64,000 nucleotides of DNA from Rhizobium sp. 18065 (GCF_902706095.1 NZ_CACSJP010000009.1:62001-126000); one strand, 5' to 3'. Positions 10,491 through 20,004 are shown, numbered from the stretch's first letter. A program made the numbers and translations. Notes: generated by a model not told the origin, from the letters alone.

Positions 10491-11046
10491 AGGTCCAGAC
10501 CTCCTGCGCCAAACCGAGGATTACATTCATCGGAAGAGGGCCGAAATATCGGCTATCGAACGACCCCGGAAATTCGGAATGGAGAAAGACCGTGCCCGGC
10601 GGAACGCAACCACCGTGGTAGTGCTTCATCTCACGCCCCTGGCCGTCAGCACGGGCAACACGCGAGTGAGGAAGTGGCCGACCGTCGACGCGGACATCGT
10701 CTTGGATTTCGATCACCTGTCCGGAAGCTGCAACGACGGTCTTGATCAGTGGCGCCACGCGGCCGGCGCAAAGCCCGAAGCGTATGTATCCACGCGCGCG
10801 CGCCTCACGCATCTCGTCGGTCGCGGGTGGGCAGATAAAGATCAGATCGCCAACCAGGATCGGACGATCGGGTTTGACGATCCGCCAAATCCCGAGAGGT
10901 TCGCTCGGCGTAAGGTTGACCCTGAAGCCTGCCCCTCCGAGCAGCACAATGATGCCAAGCGTGAAGAGGCTGACGCTGCTGATCCGATAGAACCCGACAA
11001 GCCGGTTGAGGCGCCGATGGGTCTTTTGTCGATGGCGTATCTTCAT
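10480..11046 (-). CDS. traF: Conjugal transfer peptidase TraF, S26 family
   Basis: The 188-residue product has one N-terminal membrane anchor (about residues 24-42) and a signal-peptidase-like periplasmic domain. The catalytic Ser lies in LTPSEPLGIWR and the general-base Lys in PLIKTVVA, followed by the C-terminal HSEFPGSFDSRYFGPLP box. In RP4 and Ti systems TraF matures and cyclises the pilin TrbC, which is encoded here at 59320. The start ATG overlaps the traA stop codon (ATGA), implying coupled translation. Confidence 0.93.
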   Translation of the reverse strand: MKIRHRQKTHRRLNRLVGFYRISSVSLFTLGIIVLLGGAGFRVNLTPSEPLGIWRIVKPDRPILVGDLIFICPPATDEMREARARGYIRFGLCAGRVAPLIKTVVAASGQVIEIQDDVRVDGRPLPHSRVARADGQGREMKHYHGGCVPPGTVFLHSEFPGSFDSRYFGPLPMNVILGLAQEVWTYEP

Positions 11047-14000
11047 TTGAGAGTGAGCCCCTGGGATCTCGTCTGACGCAGTGCTTCAGCCTGGTCGAGT
11101 GACGTCACACTGCGCTCATGGGCGGACAGCTGCTGCACCGTTCGCATCGTTTTCCAGGCCTGCTGGAGCTCGCTTTTCTGCGCGGCATTCATGCCAGACG
11201 TCACCCGCTGGAACGCCTCGCCACTGGCGTCCTTCGCTGCGAGGGGCAAGAAAGTCCTCTCTCCAAAACGTTCGGTGACCACCTTCGCGAAACCATCGAG
11301 TTCAGCCTTCACCATTTTGTCGGCGAGTGCATACTCAAGACCTGAGGGTAGGTCGTTCCTGTCGATGGCGTCACGCACCCGTTCCAGCACGTTTTTGGCA
11401 TTGGCGGAGAGGGCAGGGATCTCCAGAGCGACTTTTCTACGAAAGGCAAGTTCCAGTGCATGATTGCGGCGTTCGGCCTCGCCGCGCTGACGCAGGTAGT
11501 CGCTGATACTGTCGGCCAGCGGCGTGACATTCTTCAGCGCCCGATCCCTGTCCAGTTTGTCGGCAAGGCTGGCGAGCAGACCGGTTTTACCCTTGAGAGC
11601 GCCAAAGGCTTCAGGCTCCGCGACCATGGTTGAGATTGTCCTTGTCGCGGTCTCCTGATCGCGCAACATCGCATCGACGTCGACAGCCTTGAAGGCGGCT
11701 TCCGGGTTGGCGAACACATGGTGAAAGCGCATCGATACTTCATCCCACTGCTTCCTCAAGGCAGGGTCGGCGGCAATCCTGTCTTCAACTGCCTGGTCGA
11801 TTGATCTGGGGAAGGTGGTGATGCCTGATACCATCGGCTTTTCCTCCTTGGCTGTGTTCGGGATGGAGATGTTGCGGCTGCCACGCGCCAGGCCGACCCT
11901 CGCTGCGAGTGCCGCGAGCCGGTGGGCAAGGTCGACAAGCCGCTGCTTCTGCCGGACAGTCCAGGCGAGCCGGTCTCTGGAGATGGTGCGCGCGACATTC
12001 ATCAGATGCAGACCACGCGCCTCTGCAAATCGGAGCGCGGCGCGATAGGACGATGCACGCTCATAGTCAAGGGTAGTTTCCTTCGATCCATCGCGGGCGA
12101 GCCGCTCCTTGAGCTCCTCCATCGCCAGTTCCGCGACGTGAATGACCTTCCAGGTATTGCGCTCGGCCGTCGTGCCATCCGGCAATGTGACAGTCTCCGA
12201 TCCATCGTGCTTAAGACCGATGCGATCACCGATGTTCGGCTGAGCCTCCTCGATGGCACGCTTGAGATCGACACCCCAGATCGTGCGTTGCTGTCCGTCG
12301 CCATGCTCGAGCGTCACGAAATAGCTGTCGCGGTTCGCAAGCTTGTGTTCGTAGGGCGCGACACCATGTTCGACGAGTATACCGCCGCGCCGGTTGGTGA
12401 ACTCCTCCATCCCGACATGGAGCTCGGCTGCCTCGCGATGACGCGTCATCGCAACATAGGTCAGATGACGGTCGAGTGTGCTGGATGCGAGGACCTTTAC
12501 ACGGTCGACAGTTGCGCCCTGGGACTTGTGGATCGTGGTCGCATAGCCGTGATCGACATTCGCGTAGAAACGCTGCTCGACGATGACCTGCGTGCAGCTC
12601 TCCCCGTCGCCGATCTCGACCACGATGCGACCAGGTGCTGCATCCACGACCTTAGCCAGCATGCCGTTCTTGACGCCAAGACTGCCTTCGTTCTTGAGGA
12701 AGACGATCTGGTCGCCGGCGGCAAAGCGACGTTGTCCATCTTCGGTGTTGAACGCAAAACCCTCGCCGACAATGCCGCGCTCCACGAGCCTGGCGCGCGC
12801 CAGCGCGTTCAGCTCACGAACGTCACGACGACGGTGTGCGAGGATGAGCGTGGTCTTGTCCGGATCAAAATCCCGGTTCCAGCTTTCGATCAGCCCTTCT
12901 ATCGCGTCCTGCCGTGTCCAGCCGGTTTGCACCAACCCGGCCTGCTCATAGGCGTTCAGTGCGTTCGCCACGTTTCCACGCGCCAGATCGAGAGAAGCAT
13001 CCCGCATCCACTGATCTTTCTGGCGATAAATCGTCTCCAGCTCCGCGTAACCGACGCGATCCGTGATGGCCCGGAATGCGGCACCTGCCTCGATCGGCTG
13101 CAGCTGATCGGGATCGCCGATCAGGACGAGTTTGGCGCCGGCCTTCACCACCGCTTCGACGAACAATGCAAGCTGGCGAGACGACACCATGCCAGCTTCG
13201 TCGATGACAAAAATCGTCTTGTCGTCGAGGTGATCCCACTCTCTCTCCCAGCGAAGCTCCCAGGATGAAAGCGTTCGGGAGACGATGCCGGCTTCCTTGT
13301 CCAAACCTTCTGCCGCCTTGGCGGCGAGTGCCCCACCGACCACACGATAGCCGGCCGCTTCCCAGACCTCTCGGGCGGCCCGCATCATCGTGGTCTTGCC
13401 AGCGCCAGCACGGCCGATCACAGCGGCGATCCGCTCACCACCGGCCACACGTTCGATGGCGGCTTTCTGCTCATCCGAAAGCCGTTCGTGGCGCGCGAAG
13501 GTCGCCTCGAGCAAGGCCTTGCGAACGCCGTGCGAGGGCCGGTGCGAGAGCCAGATTGCGCGATTGGCCATCTCGGCCTCGAGCCTGATCAGCTCGCGCG
13601 TCGTGTACTTTGCCGATATCCGGCCCCCTGTCGCAAAGTCCACCCGCTCACGATCTAGACGGAGGGTTTCTGGACTTATCAAGATGCGCGCCATCAAGCT
13701 TTGGAAGAGGCCCGCATCATCGATATAGCGATGCAGAATCCTGGCGAGATCGCGTTCGTCGAACACGCTCTTCTCTCGCGTGATCAGGTCGAGCACGATC
13801 TCCGGATTGCACTGGATCCGGCGGGCGTTCTCAGCTCGTCGCTCTTCCTGCAGCTCCAGGCGCTCGAGTGTAGCTTTCTCCTCCGCAGGTCCACTCCCAC
13901 TGGCGGCTTTCCTCTCGATCGCCTTCGTGCCGACGCCGAGATGGATCGTCGGGGTCAGCTCGATACCCTGTTTCTCGAAGGACCGGCCATCGATCCTGAT

Positions 14001-14636
14001 ATCGAGACCGGCAAGTGCCAGATGCCGATTCTGGCAGGCAAACCATCCGTCACGAAACGCATTGAAGTCATCGAGGCCGCCGGCCCAAAGTTCGTAGACG
14101 ATCTTGCCGCTATCATTGCGCAAGACTTTGCCGTCTGCTCCCGTGACCGCCACCTTCTTCGACCCGAAGCCGTCCTCCGTCAGCGGCCGCAAAGTGGTCA
14201 TCAGATGGATATGCGGATTGCCCGGCGCGTCGTGGAAGACCCAGTCAGCCACCATGCCCTGATCTGTGATGTGGCGCGCCACAAAGTCCCTAACGAGCTC
14301 GATGTTCTGCTCGGCCGACAGTTCCACTGGAAGCGCGATTGTCACGTCCTTGGCAAGCTGAGCATCCGACCGTTTCTCGAAATCCTCGACCTTGTTCCAG
14401 AAGGCTTCCGAGGCCCCCGAGACGGACCGCTCAGCAATCAGAGATTGAAGCCATTCCGTGGCATCGGCCGGAATGACAAACTCTTCGTGCAGCAGGCCTT
14501 GCTTGCGGGTGTAGTCGATCGTCCGAGCTTCCCGCTCATAGTCCATCCTGGCGCAATGCCGGTACGCCGCCGACAGCACGGCACTGGCGCCTCTGCCGCG
14601 CGCAACGATGCTGACTGAGAAATGCGGGACCGCCAT
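11043..14636 (-). CDS. traA: Ti-type conjugative relaxase-helicase TraA
   Basis: The 1197-residue protein is a full-length TraA. Residues 1-230 form a MobA/MobL-type (MOBQ) relaxase domain: FSVSIVARGRGASAVLSAAY contains the likely nicking tyrosine region, and HDAPGNPHIHLMTTL is the metal-binding histidine motif. Residues 390-780 form a RecD/TraI-like helicase with Walker A GRAGAGKTTMMRAA, DEAGMVSSRQLALF and a late YATTIHKSQGATVDRVK. The remaining C-terminus is specific to TraA. It cleaves one strand at oriT and unwinds it for transfer. The gene is first in the traA-F-B-H operon and starts next to oriT. Confidence 0.97.
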   Translation of the reverse strand: MAVPHFSVSIVARGRGASAVLSAAYRHCARMDYEREARTIDYTRKQGLLHEEFVIPADATEWLQSLIAERSVSGASEAFWNKVEDFEKRSDAQLAKDVTIALPVELSAEQNIELVRDFVARHITDQGMVADWVFHDAPGNPHIHLMTTLRPLTEDGFGSKKVAVTGADGKVLRNDSGKIVYELWAGGLDDFNAFRDGWFACQNRHLALAGLDIRIDGRSFEKQGIELTPTIHLGVGTKAIERKAASGSGPAEEKATLERLELQEERRAENARRIQCNPEIVLDLITREKSVFDERDLARILHRYIDDAGLFQSLMARILISPETLRLDRERVDFATGGRISAKYTTRELIRLEAEMANRAIWLSHRPSHGVRKALLEATFARHERLSDEQKAAIERVAGGERIAAVIGRAGAGKTTMMRAAREVWEAAGYRVVGGALAAKAAEGLDKEAGIVSRTLSSWELRWEREWDHLDDKTIFVIDEAGMVSSRQLALFVEAVVKAGAKLVLIGDPDQLQPIEAGAAFRAITDRVGYAELETIYRQKDQWMRDASLDLARGNVANALNAYEQAGLVQTGWTRQDAIEGLIESWNRDFDPDKTTLILAHRRRDVRELNALARARLVERGIVGEGFAFNTEDGQRRFAAGDQIVFLKNEGSLGVKNGMLAKVVDAAPGRIVVEIGDGESCTQVIVEQRFYANVDHGYATTIHKSQGATVDRVKVLASSTLDRHLTYVAMTRHREAAELHVGMEEFTNRRGGILVEHGVAPYEHKLANRDSYFVTLEHGDGQQRTIWGVDLKRAIEEAQPNIGDRIGLKHDGSETVTLPDGTTAERNTWKVIHVAELAMEELKERLARDGSKETTLDYERASSYRAALRFAEARGLHLMNVARTISRDRLAWTVRQKQRLVDLAHRLAALAARVGLARGSRNISIPNTAKEEKPMVSGITTFPRSIDQAVEDRIAADPALRKQWDEVSMRFHHVFANPEAAFKAVDVDAMLRDQETATRTISTMVAEPEAFGALKGKTGLLASLADKLDRDRALKNVTPLADSISDYLRQRGEAERRNHALELAFRRKVALEIPALSANAKNVLERVRDAIDRNDLPSGLEYALADKMVKAELDGFAKVVTERFGERTFLPLAAKDASGEAFQRVTSGMNAAQKSELQQAWKTMRTVQQLSAHERSVTSLDQAEALRQTRSQGLTLK

Positions 14637-14715
14637 TGCCAGGAAAACTCCTTCGGTCGAACGAAATCAACGTGTTCTTGAGGAGCGGAGGGCCCCGCCA
14701 GGGCCCAGAAGCAAA

Positions 14716-14746
14716 ACGTCGCAACAGCGACGTATAATTGCGCCCT
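14716..14746. other. oriT: Origin of transfer, nick region
   Basis: A perfect 7-bp inverted repeat (ACGTCGC, AACA loop, GCGACGT; 14716-14733) is followed directly by ATAATTGCGCCCTT. This hairpin plus the GCGCCCT core is the arrangement of the RSF1010/Ti type oriT, where the MOBQ relaxase nicks just past the hairpin. It lies between divergent traA and traC, exactly as in Ti plasmids. The precise nick base is not determined here. Confidence 0.85.
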
Positions 14747-14801
14747 TCGGATCCGTCCTTGCGAACGGTCGGGATGATGCTCAAAAGCGTAGGCTGCGCC
14801 T

Positions 14802-14819
14802 ACTCGCATTTCTGTTAGT
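14802..14819. promoter_or_regulatory. Lux-box-like dyad before traC
   Basis: The 18-bp sequence ACTCGCATTTCTGTTAGT is an imperfect dyad (ACTCGCA / TGTTAGT halves) with the CT-N12-AG core of LuxR-type operators. Two close relatives lie upstream of the traI-like gene at 57570 and 57650. It is 73 bases before the traC start and about 165 bases before the traA start, so it could serve both directions. The regulator is not in the window. Confidence 0.55.
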
Positions 14820-14891
14820 AGATCGGCACGCCGATCTGAACGACTCTGGCTGCCTGAGCAACGACATGCAGCGACAGAGGACAATCCAGAG

Positions 14892-15188
14892 ATGAAGAAA
14901 CCATCCTCCAAGATCCGCGAAGAAATCGCCAAGCTTCAGGAACAGCTCAAGCATGCGGAGACGAGAGAGGCCGAGCGCATCGGCCGAGTCGCGCTTCGGG
15001 CAGGCCTAGGCGAGATCGAAATAGAAGAAACGGAGCTTCAGGCGGCGTTCGAGGAACTGGCGATACGGTTTCGCGGAGGCAAGCCCGGCACGAGCGGAAG
15101 GAAAGGGGCAGGCGAAAGCAGCACGGGCGGCAGGCAGTCCGAAGCGGTCGCGCCTAGCGCGGCTTCGGGCGGCACAGCTGAGGCTTGA
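14892..15188 (+). CDS. traC: Conjugal transfer protein TraC
   Basis: A 98-residue protein with an N-terminal charged coiled coil ([19 protein letters not shown]) and an Arg-rich middle (AIRFRGG), matching Ti-type TraC, thought to help assemble the relaxosome at oriT. The last 35 residues are low-complexity Ser/Gly/Ala. It is the first gene of traC-D-G, reading away from oriT. Confidence 0.88.
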   Translation: MKKPSSKIREEIAKLQEQLKHAETREAERIGRVALRAGLGEIEIEETELQAAFEELAIRFRGGKPGTSGRKGAGESSTGGRQSEAVAPSAASGGTAEA

Positions 15189-15192
15189 GCGC

Positions 15193-15408
15193 ATGAGCAA
15201 AACCGTAACGTCCGATGCCCGGAAGAAGGATACGCGTGACAAGATCGAGCTTGGCGGCCTGATCGTCAAAGCCGGCCTCCGCTTCGAGAAGCGGGCGCTT
15301 CTGCTTGGCGCACTGACCGAACTGCGAGAGCGGTTGCAATCCGACGACAGTGAGCGCTCCAGATTGACAGCGATCGGGACGGAGGCGTTCAGAAATGAAG
15401 ACGACTAG
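15193..15408 (+). CDS. traD: Conjugal transfer protein TraD
   Basis: A 71-residue basic protein starting four bases after the traC stop. The central [21 protein letters not shown] is characteristic of Ti-type TraD, a relaxosome accessory protein. Its 3' end overlaps the traG start by 14 bases. Confidence 0.88.
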   Translation: MSKTVTSDARKKDTRDKIELGGLIVKAGLRFEKRALLLGALTELRERLQSDDSERSRLTAIGTEAFRNEDD

Positions 15409-17332
15409 GATCGTTCTCGTTCTTCTACCGGTGGTCGCGATGTGTGCCGCCCTATTCGCGATGACCGGCATCGAGACTTGGCTTGCCGGGTTCGGGAAGA
15501 CCGATTCGGCAAAGCTTGCGCTGGGACGAGCAGGGGTCGCAGCCCCGTATATGGCGGCGGCTGCCCTCGGCGTGATTTTCCTGTTCGCCTCGGCCGGATC
15601 GGCGAGCATTCGCTCCGCAGGTGTTGGCGCTACAATCGGAAGCACCACAGTCATCCTGATCGGTTGCGTGCGAGAAGGCGTGCGGCTTGCAGCGCTCTCC
15701 TCCCAGGTGCCAGCGGGAAAATCGACGCTATCCTATCTCGATCCGTCGACCATGATCGGTGCGGCCGCAGCCCTCATGTCCGGATGCTTTGCAATGCGCG
15801 TGGCGATGGTCGGAAACGCCGCCTTCGCGCGCACTGCGCCGAAACGCATCATCGGTAAACGGGCCCTGCATGGCGAAGCAGATTGGATGAAACTTGCCGA
15901 AGCTGACAAGCTGTTCCCGGGCACAGGCGGCATCGTGGTCGGCGAATGCTATCGCGTTGACCGCGACAGCGTTGCCGGGGTTTCGTTCCGTGCCGATAGC
16001 AAGGCTACATGGGGCGTCGGCGGCAAGCCCCGGCTCCTCTGCTTCGACGGTTCGTTCGGCTCCTCGCACGGCATCGTCTTTGCAGGATCGGGTGGCTTCA
16101 AGACCACATCGGTGACGATCCCGACTGCGCTGAAGTGGCGTGGACCGCTCATCGTGCTCGATCCATCGAACGAAGTGGCGCCCCTGGTGTCGAAACATCG
16201 TGAAGAGGCGGGCAGGCGCGTCAGGGTTCTCGATCCGCGCAAGCCCACAACAGGTTTCAATGCACTTGATTGGGTCGGCCAGTATGGCGGCACGAAGGAA
16301 GAGGATATCGCCTCTGTCGCCTCATGGATCATGAGCGATAGCGGTCGCGCGAGCGGAGTTCGCGACGACTTCTTCCGCGCCTCAGGCTTGCAGTTGCTGA
16401 CGGCGATCATCGCCGATGTCTGCCTGTCCGGACACACGCCCAAGGAACAGCAAACGCTGCGTCAGGTGCGCAGCAATCTGGCTGAGCCGGAACCACAATT
16501 GCGCAAACGCCTCCAGGAAATCTTCGACAATTCGGAATCGGACTTCGTGAAGGAGAACGTCGCCGCCTTCGTCAACATGACACCGGAAACCTTCTCCGGT
16601 GTTTATGCTAATGCGATCAAGGAGACGCATTGGCTCTCGTACCAGAACTACGCGGCGCTGGTCTCGGGCTCGACATTCCGGACCGAGGATATCGCATCGG
16701 GTAAAACGGATGTGTTCATCAACATCGACCTCAAGACATTGGAGACCCAAGCCGGGCTGGCACGTGTCGTGATAGGCTCGTTTCTGAACGCGATCTACAA
16801 TCGCGATGGTGCGATGGAGAGGCGCGCCCTGTTCCTCCTCGATGAAGTCGCCCGTCTCGGTTACATGCGCGTTCTGGAAACAGCGCGGGACGCCGGTCGC
16901 AAGTATGGCATCACCCTGACGATGATCTATCAGTCGATCGGCCAGTTGCGCGAAACCTATGGCGGGCGGGACGCGTCCAGCAAGTGGTTCGAAAGCGCAA
17001 GCTGGATCAGTTTCGCAGCCATCAACGATCCGGAAACCGCTGACTACATCTCCCGTCGCTGCGGTATGACCACCGTCGAGATCGACCAAGTCAGTCGTAG
17101 CTTCCAGCCCCGCGGTTCGTCGCGGACACGCTCGAAGCAGCTCGCCGCCCGCCCGCTCATCCAGCCGCACGAAGTGCTGCGCATGAGGGCGGACGAGCAG
17201 ATCGTCTTTACGGCAGGCAACCCGCCACTTCGATGCGGACGTGCCATCTGGTTCCGGCGCGATGACATGAAATCCTGCGTCGGCAAGGGAAGATTCAGGC
17301 ACGGCGAACATCCCGCCGGCAGAAAAAAATGA
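15395..17332 (+). CDS. traG: Type IV coupling protein TraG (VirD4-like ATPase)
   Basis: The 645-residue protein has N-terminal membrane helices (about residues 5-25, 55-70, 80-95 and 125-145) and a VirD4/TraG-type P-loop domain: [16 protein letters not shown] (Walker A), [11 protein letters not shown], and [14 protein letters not shown] (Walker B). It brings the relaxosome to the Trb secretion channel and powers DNA export. Translation is probably coupled to traD through the 14-base overlap. The last residues are low complexity. Confidence 0.96.
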   Translation: MKTTRIVLVLLPVVAMCAALFAMTGIETWLAGFGKTDSAKLALGRAGVAAPYMAAAALGVIFLFASAGSASIRSAGVGATIGSTTVILIGCVREGVRLAALSSQVPAGKSTLSYLDPSTMIGAAAALMSGCFAMRVAMVGNAAFARTAPKRIIGKRALHGEADWMKLAEADKLFPGTGGIVVGECYRVDRDSVAGVSFRADSKATWGVGGKPRLLCFDGSFGSSHGIVFAGSGGFKTTSVTIPTALKWRGPLIVLDPSNEVAPLVSKHREEAGRRVRVLDPRKPTTGFNALDWVGQYGGTKEEDIASVASWIMSDSGRASGVRDDFFRASGLQLLTAIIADVCLSGHTPKEQQTLRQVRSNLAEPEPQLRKRLQEIFDNSESDFVKENVAAFVNMTPETFSGVYANAIKETHWLSYQNYAALVSGSTFRTEDIASGKTDVFINIDLKTLETQAGLARVVIGSFLNAIYNRDGAMERRALFLLDEVARLGYMRVLETARDAGRKYGITLTMIYQSIGQLRETYGGRDASSKWFESASWISFAAINDPETADYISRRCGMTTVEIDQVSRSFQPRGSSRTRSKQLAARPLIQPHEVLRMRADEQIVFTAGNPPLRCGRAIWFRRDDMKSCVGKGRFRHGEHPAGRKK

Positions 17333-17931
17333 AGAGTATCGGAGAAGCCAGCATAGCGGCGACCGACAGGGCGGGCTTCGGGAATTCTCGACACGCCTCT
17401 CCCGGATACCGCGCAGCCGCAGGAGGCTTAGCATCGCGCCGCTTCAGCGGAAGCCGGGACCGCCTGCGCCCGGGAAGGGCGTTCCACTTCAGGAGCCAGC
17501 GTCGTCCTCGTTGACGCCTGCCATCAACCCGTCGAACACTTCCATCATGGCGCTGTTGATGGCTTGTCCCAGTGCATTGCCTGCCGCTCGTACATCATCA
17601 TCATCGGTGCCCTCTCGAGCTGCTCGGGCAAGCTAGAAACCCTGATCCGCAACAATCGGCTTGGCGACTTCGATTGCCCAGAGGCCAAAGTCACCGCGGT
17701 TGTCGATCTGAATTGCCTCTTCCATCAGCCCCTCCCGAAGCTGGTCCGGCGGCTCCTTTCCATAAACATCGCGCTATGAGAAGCGCGAGGTACTGAAGGA
17801 CACCAGGTTTTCATTTAGACGGATAGAGGCCTGCCGTTGCCCCCCGAGACATAACGAAATTGAATCGATTGCTTCCGAACGATTCAAAACTCTCGTTGGA
17901 CGGGAAGTCTTAGAGACACGATCATACCGGC
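17333..17931. other. Non-coding stretch with gene fragments
   Basis: About 600 bases after traG hold no intact gene. Minus-strand fragments of a former gene are visible at 17489-17770 (separate entry). The remaining sequence, including an A+T-rich block near 17850-17890, shows no clear feature. Confidence 0.4.
17489..17770 (-). pseudogene. Frame-disrupted remnant of an unknown gene
   Basis: Two minus-strand pieces in different frames read like protein. One is about 45 codons (EPPDQLREGLMEEAIQIDN, then WAIEVAKPIVADQGF) ending at TAG near 17633. The other contains NALGQAINSAMMEVFDGLMA and ends at TGA near 17489. They are interrupted by stops and a frameshift and lack a start. The original family is not recognised. 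Confidence 0.35.
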
Positions 17932-18201
17932 ATGATCACCCAGCCCTACCGTCTCTACATCGAAAGATCGGACATCACAAAAAACATGGCCCGTTTCTAT
18001 GCGATGGCCATCGAGCCCAACCTGTTTGGGGAAGCTTGCCTGATGCGGCGTTGGGGACGTATCGGAACGAAAGGCCAAACAATGAGCCATCATTTCGAAA
18101 CGGAGCGAGAGGCCGTGGCTCTCTTCCTCGATCTCCTTCGGCAGAAGAAGCGCCGCGGCTATTCAGCAACTGTCCGTCAATCATGCACCGATATCTGGTA
18201 G
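17932..18201 (+). CDS. WGR domain protein
   Basis: An 89-residue protein consisting almost wholly of a WGR domain: YRLYIERSDITKNMARFY, then LMRRWGRIGTKGQ with the name-giving Trp-Gly-Arg, then a helical end. WGR domains bind nucleic acid and occur in PARPs, MolR-like proteins and many small plasmid proteins. Its job here is unknown. It is followed 27 bases later by the nuclease gene on the same strand. Confidence 0.9.
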   Translation: MITQPYRLYIERSDITKNMARFYAMAIEPNLFGEACLMRRWGRIGTKGQTMSHHFETEREAVALFLDLLRQKKRRGYSATVRQSCTDIW

Positions 18202-18228
18202 ACCACGCCGGATTTTTGAGGGACATGC

Positions 18229-18720
18229 ATGGAAGACAAATCAGATGTTGTTGCTCATGGGAGAATGCCGGGCTTCATCAAATTGGTCCTCATCGTGATG
18301 GCCGCACTACCTTCAGCTGTCCATGTTTCGACTGTTCACGAAGCTCACGCGACCGACGCCAGGTCGAAGGTGACCGCGGCCTTCCAAAATTGTGCCAGCG
18401 GAACGCGCCAAGCATGCGTCTTAGACGGAGATACTATCTGGCTGAACGGCCAAAAGATCCGTATCGCGGATATCGACACGCCGGAGGTGAGCGAACCGAG
18501 ATGCTCGACGGAGCTTGCCCTTGGCAATCGAGCCACGGACAGAATGCTTGAACTGATCAATGAGGGACCGTTCGAACTCGAAGGGTGGCCGGGACGTGAC
18601 ACCGACTGGTACGGGCGCAAGCTTCGAGTGCTGGTCCGCGAGGGTCGCAGTCTCGGCGATATTCTGGTCTCGGAAGGTCTCGCCAGGACGTGGAGCGGCC
18701 GGCGAGAACCATGGTGTTGA
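18229..18720 (+). CDS. Secreted thermonuclease-like (SNase) protein
   Basis: A 163-residue protein with an N-terminal hydrophobic signal segment (about residues 16-32) and a staphylococcal-nuclease-like domain: VLDGDTIWLNGQKIRIADIDTPE contains the Asp and Arg of the active site, and WYGRKLRVLV continues the fold. Exported SNase-like proteins are common on rhizobial plasmids close to tra genes. An internal ATG at residue 13 is an alternative start. Convergent with the small gene at 18934. Confidence 0.88.
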   Translation: MEDKSDVVAHGRMPGFIKLVLIVMAALPSAVHVSTVHEAHATDARSKVTAAFQNCASGTRQACVLDGDTIWLNGQKIRIADIDTPEVSEPRCSTELALGNRATDRMLELINEGPFELEGWPGRDTDWYGRKLRVLVREGRSLGDILVSEGLARTWSGRREPWC

Positions 18721-18727
18721 GCTGGAG

Positions 18728-18755
18728 ATACCGGCCCGGCAAGCCAGGCCGGTAT
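18728..18755. terminator. Hairpin between convergent genes
   Basis: A perfect 9-bp inverted repeat (ATACCGGCC / GGCCGGTAT, 10-base loop) lies just after the SNase stop and just after the stop of the convergent 57-residue gene. It has no strong T-run, so it may be a bidirectional weak terminator or an mRNA-end stabiliser. Confidence 0.5.
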
Positions 18756-18760
18756 GGCGT

Positions 18761-18934
18761 TTAACGCCGTCGGTTCCAGTCGGTCTCGAAAATGATCTCG
18801 ACCTCGACGAAGAACGGGATCTTGATCGCGAGCTTCAGCCCGAGCTTGCCCTTGCGGAGAAGGTGACAGATCACCTTGGCGAGGGTGCGAAGGCGGCGCC
18901 CGGTTGCAGTCAAGAATTTGGCGAGTTGTTGCAT
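18761..18934 (-). CDS. Small basic protein, unknown
   Basis: From ATG 18934, preceded by AGGAGAA at good spacing, the frame encodes 57 residues: MQQLAKFLTATGRRLRTLAK, then VICHLLRKGKLGLKLAIK and an aromatic, acidic end. It could form one amphipathic or membrane-peripheral helix. Longer starts upstream lack a binding site. I do not recognise a family, but the strong ribosome binding site and clean frame support a real gene. Confidence 0.6.
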   Translation of the reverse strand: MQQLAKFLTATGRRLRTLAKVICHLLRKGKLGLKLAIKIPFFVEVEIIFETDWNRRR

Positions 18935-19200
18935 TTGATTTCTCCTGTCGATGGCGTTTCGTCGCGGGGATGAAATCCGGATCGGAAAGGAGTGCTGCAC
19001 CGGTCACGGCCCGAGCGCAGCGGAGGAGCTGAGGGCGGCTGAATTTTGGTCCGCGAGGTGCCAGGGGCTAAGGAAAATTCAGCCGGCGTCAGGTTGCGGC
19101 GGGACGCACGATCCGCATCATTCCGTATGCCGATGGAACGGGATCACCAGGTAAAGAGGAACAGATCGACGTCTAAGCGGCGCGGGCAATAACGGCCACC

Positions 19201-19371
19201 TCAAAAAGGCGGCTCAGCCTCAGCAAGGCCAACCAGCTCGGCGAAAGCGACGGCCAATTCAGCCTGGGCCACTTCAAGCTCGGCCTCGATCTGGAGGCGC
19301 TCGGCGACATCGACAGCGTTGCGCAGCTCGGCCCGCAGTTCTTCGATTTGGATTTCGAGTTCGTAGGTCAT
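19201..19371 (-). CDS. Small acidic coiled-coil protein, unknown
   Basis: ATG 19371 follows GGGAGACGACG and opens a 56-residue frame ending at TGA 19201. The product (MTYELEIQIEELRAELRNAV and an Ala/Glu/Leu-rich continuation) is predicted as one long acidic helix with heptad spacing. The family is not recognised, but similar tiny acidic proteins occur between DUF736 and antirestriction genes on rhizobial plasmids. Confidence 0.6.
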   Translation of the reverse strand: MTYELEIQIEELRAELRNAVDVAERLQIEAELEVAQAELAVAFAELVGLAEAEPPF

Positions 19372-19601
19372 CGTCGTCTCCCTGACGTTTGTGAAAGATG
19401 ACCAGCCAGCCCGATAAGGGGATGGTGGGGTCAGGGATCGCGCGAGCGACCGGCAGAGCCGGGGAATGGGGGATCCGATTTACGCAGGCTGCCCATCGGG
19501 CGGGTGGAGTAAATTGGGGGGACCGCTCATCCTTGGGGCCGGCATGCCCGCTTGGTAAGATCGCTCGTTCTGAGCAGCTTCCTCGCTCACAGTATGCCAC
19601 C

Positions 19602-19639
19602 AAAAAAGCCGGACCTGGCTCGATGCCAGATCCGGCTTT
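19602..19639 (-). terminator. Terminator after the DUF736 gene
   Basis: A 15-bp near-perfect inverted repeat (AAAGCCGGACCTGGC / GCCAGATCCGGCTTT, one mismatch) around a 5-base loop, followed on the minus strand by a run of six T. A second short dyad (19660-19680, GGCTCCGCC / GGCGGAGCC) lies between it and the DUF736 stop. Confidence 0.8.
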
Positions 19640-19692
19640 GGTCTCTCGGCAGGAGAGTGGGCTCCGCCGTTGGCGGAGCCTCGTGATCCTGC

Positions 19693-20004
19693 TCAATCGC
19701 GGTTCTGACGGGACCAGATGAGCTGGAGGCCGTCCTCGCCTTCGACTTCCGTGAGGGTTGCGTAGATCGGAGCCGGGAAGCTCGGGTCGTCCAGCTTGAC
19801 CGAAAGGTAGTCGCGGTCGGTTTGCTCGGACCGCTTCTGCCAGGCGGCACCCAGCTCGACGGCGCCGGCGTAGATGCGGAACTGTGGGCCTTTGTCGGAG
19901 GGGTTCTCGACGCGGGCGATGCGGGCCTTGACGTTGAGAGCGAGGGTGCGGATCGAGCCTGTGAAGCCGGTTTCGGTAGCTGTGAAGGTGCCGATGGTTG
20001 CCAT
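19693..20004 (-). CDS. DUF736 family protein
   Basis: A 103-residue protein starting at ATG 20004 with AAGGAAC upstream; the longer open frame reaching 20358 has no better start. It has the DUF736 pattern: [18 protein letters not shown] at the N-terminus, [18 protein letters not shown] in the middle and [19 protein letters not shown] near the end. The family is small, probably beta-rich, frequent on alphaproteobacterial conjugative plasmids, and of unknown function. Confidence 0.9.
   Translation of the reverse strand: MATIGTFTATETGFTGSIRTLALNVKARIARVENPSDKGPQFRIYAGAVELGAAWQKRSEQTDRDYLSVKLDDPSFPAPIYATLTEVEGEDGLQLIWSRQNRD

Noticed and set aside
11922..13268. A 448-codon open frame on the plus strand within traA
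   Set aside because: It is a composition shadow of traA; the minus-strand frame has full relaxase-helicase motifs.
13701..14618. A 305-codon open frame on the plus strand within traA
   Set aside because: Opposite-strand shadow of the TraA relaxase domain, no ribosome site and no family.
16382..17434. A 350-codon minus-strand open frame over traG
   Set aside because: Shadow of traG, which has clear coupling-protein motifs and coupling with traD.
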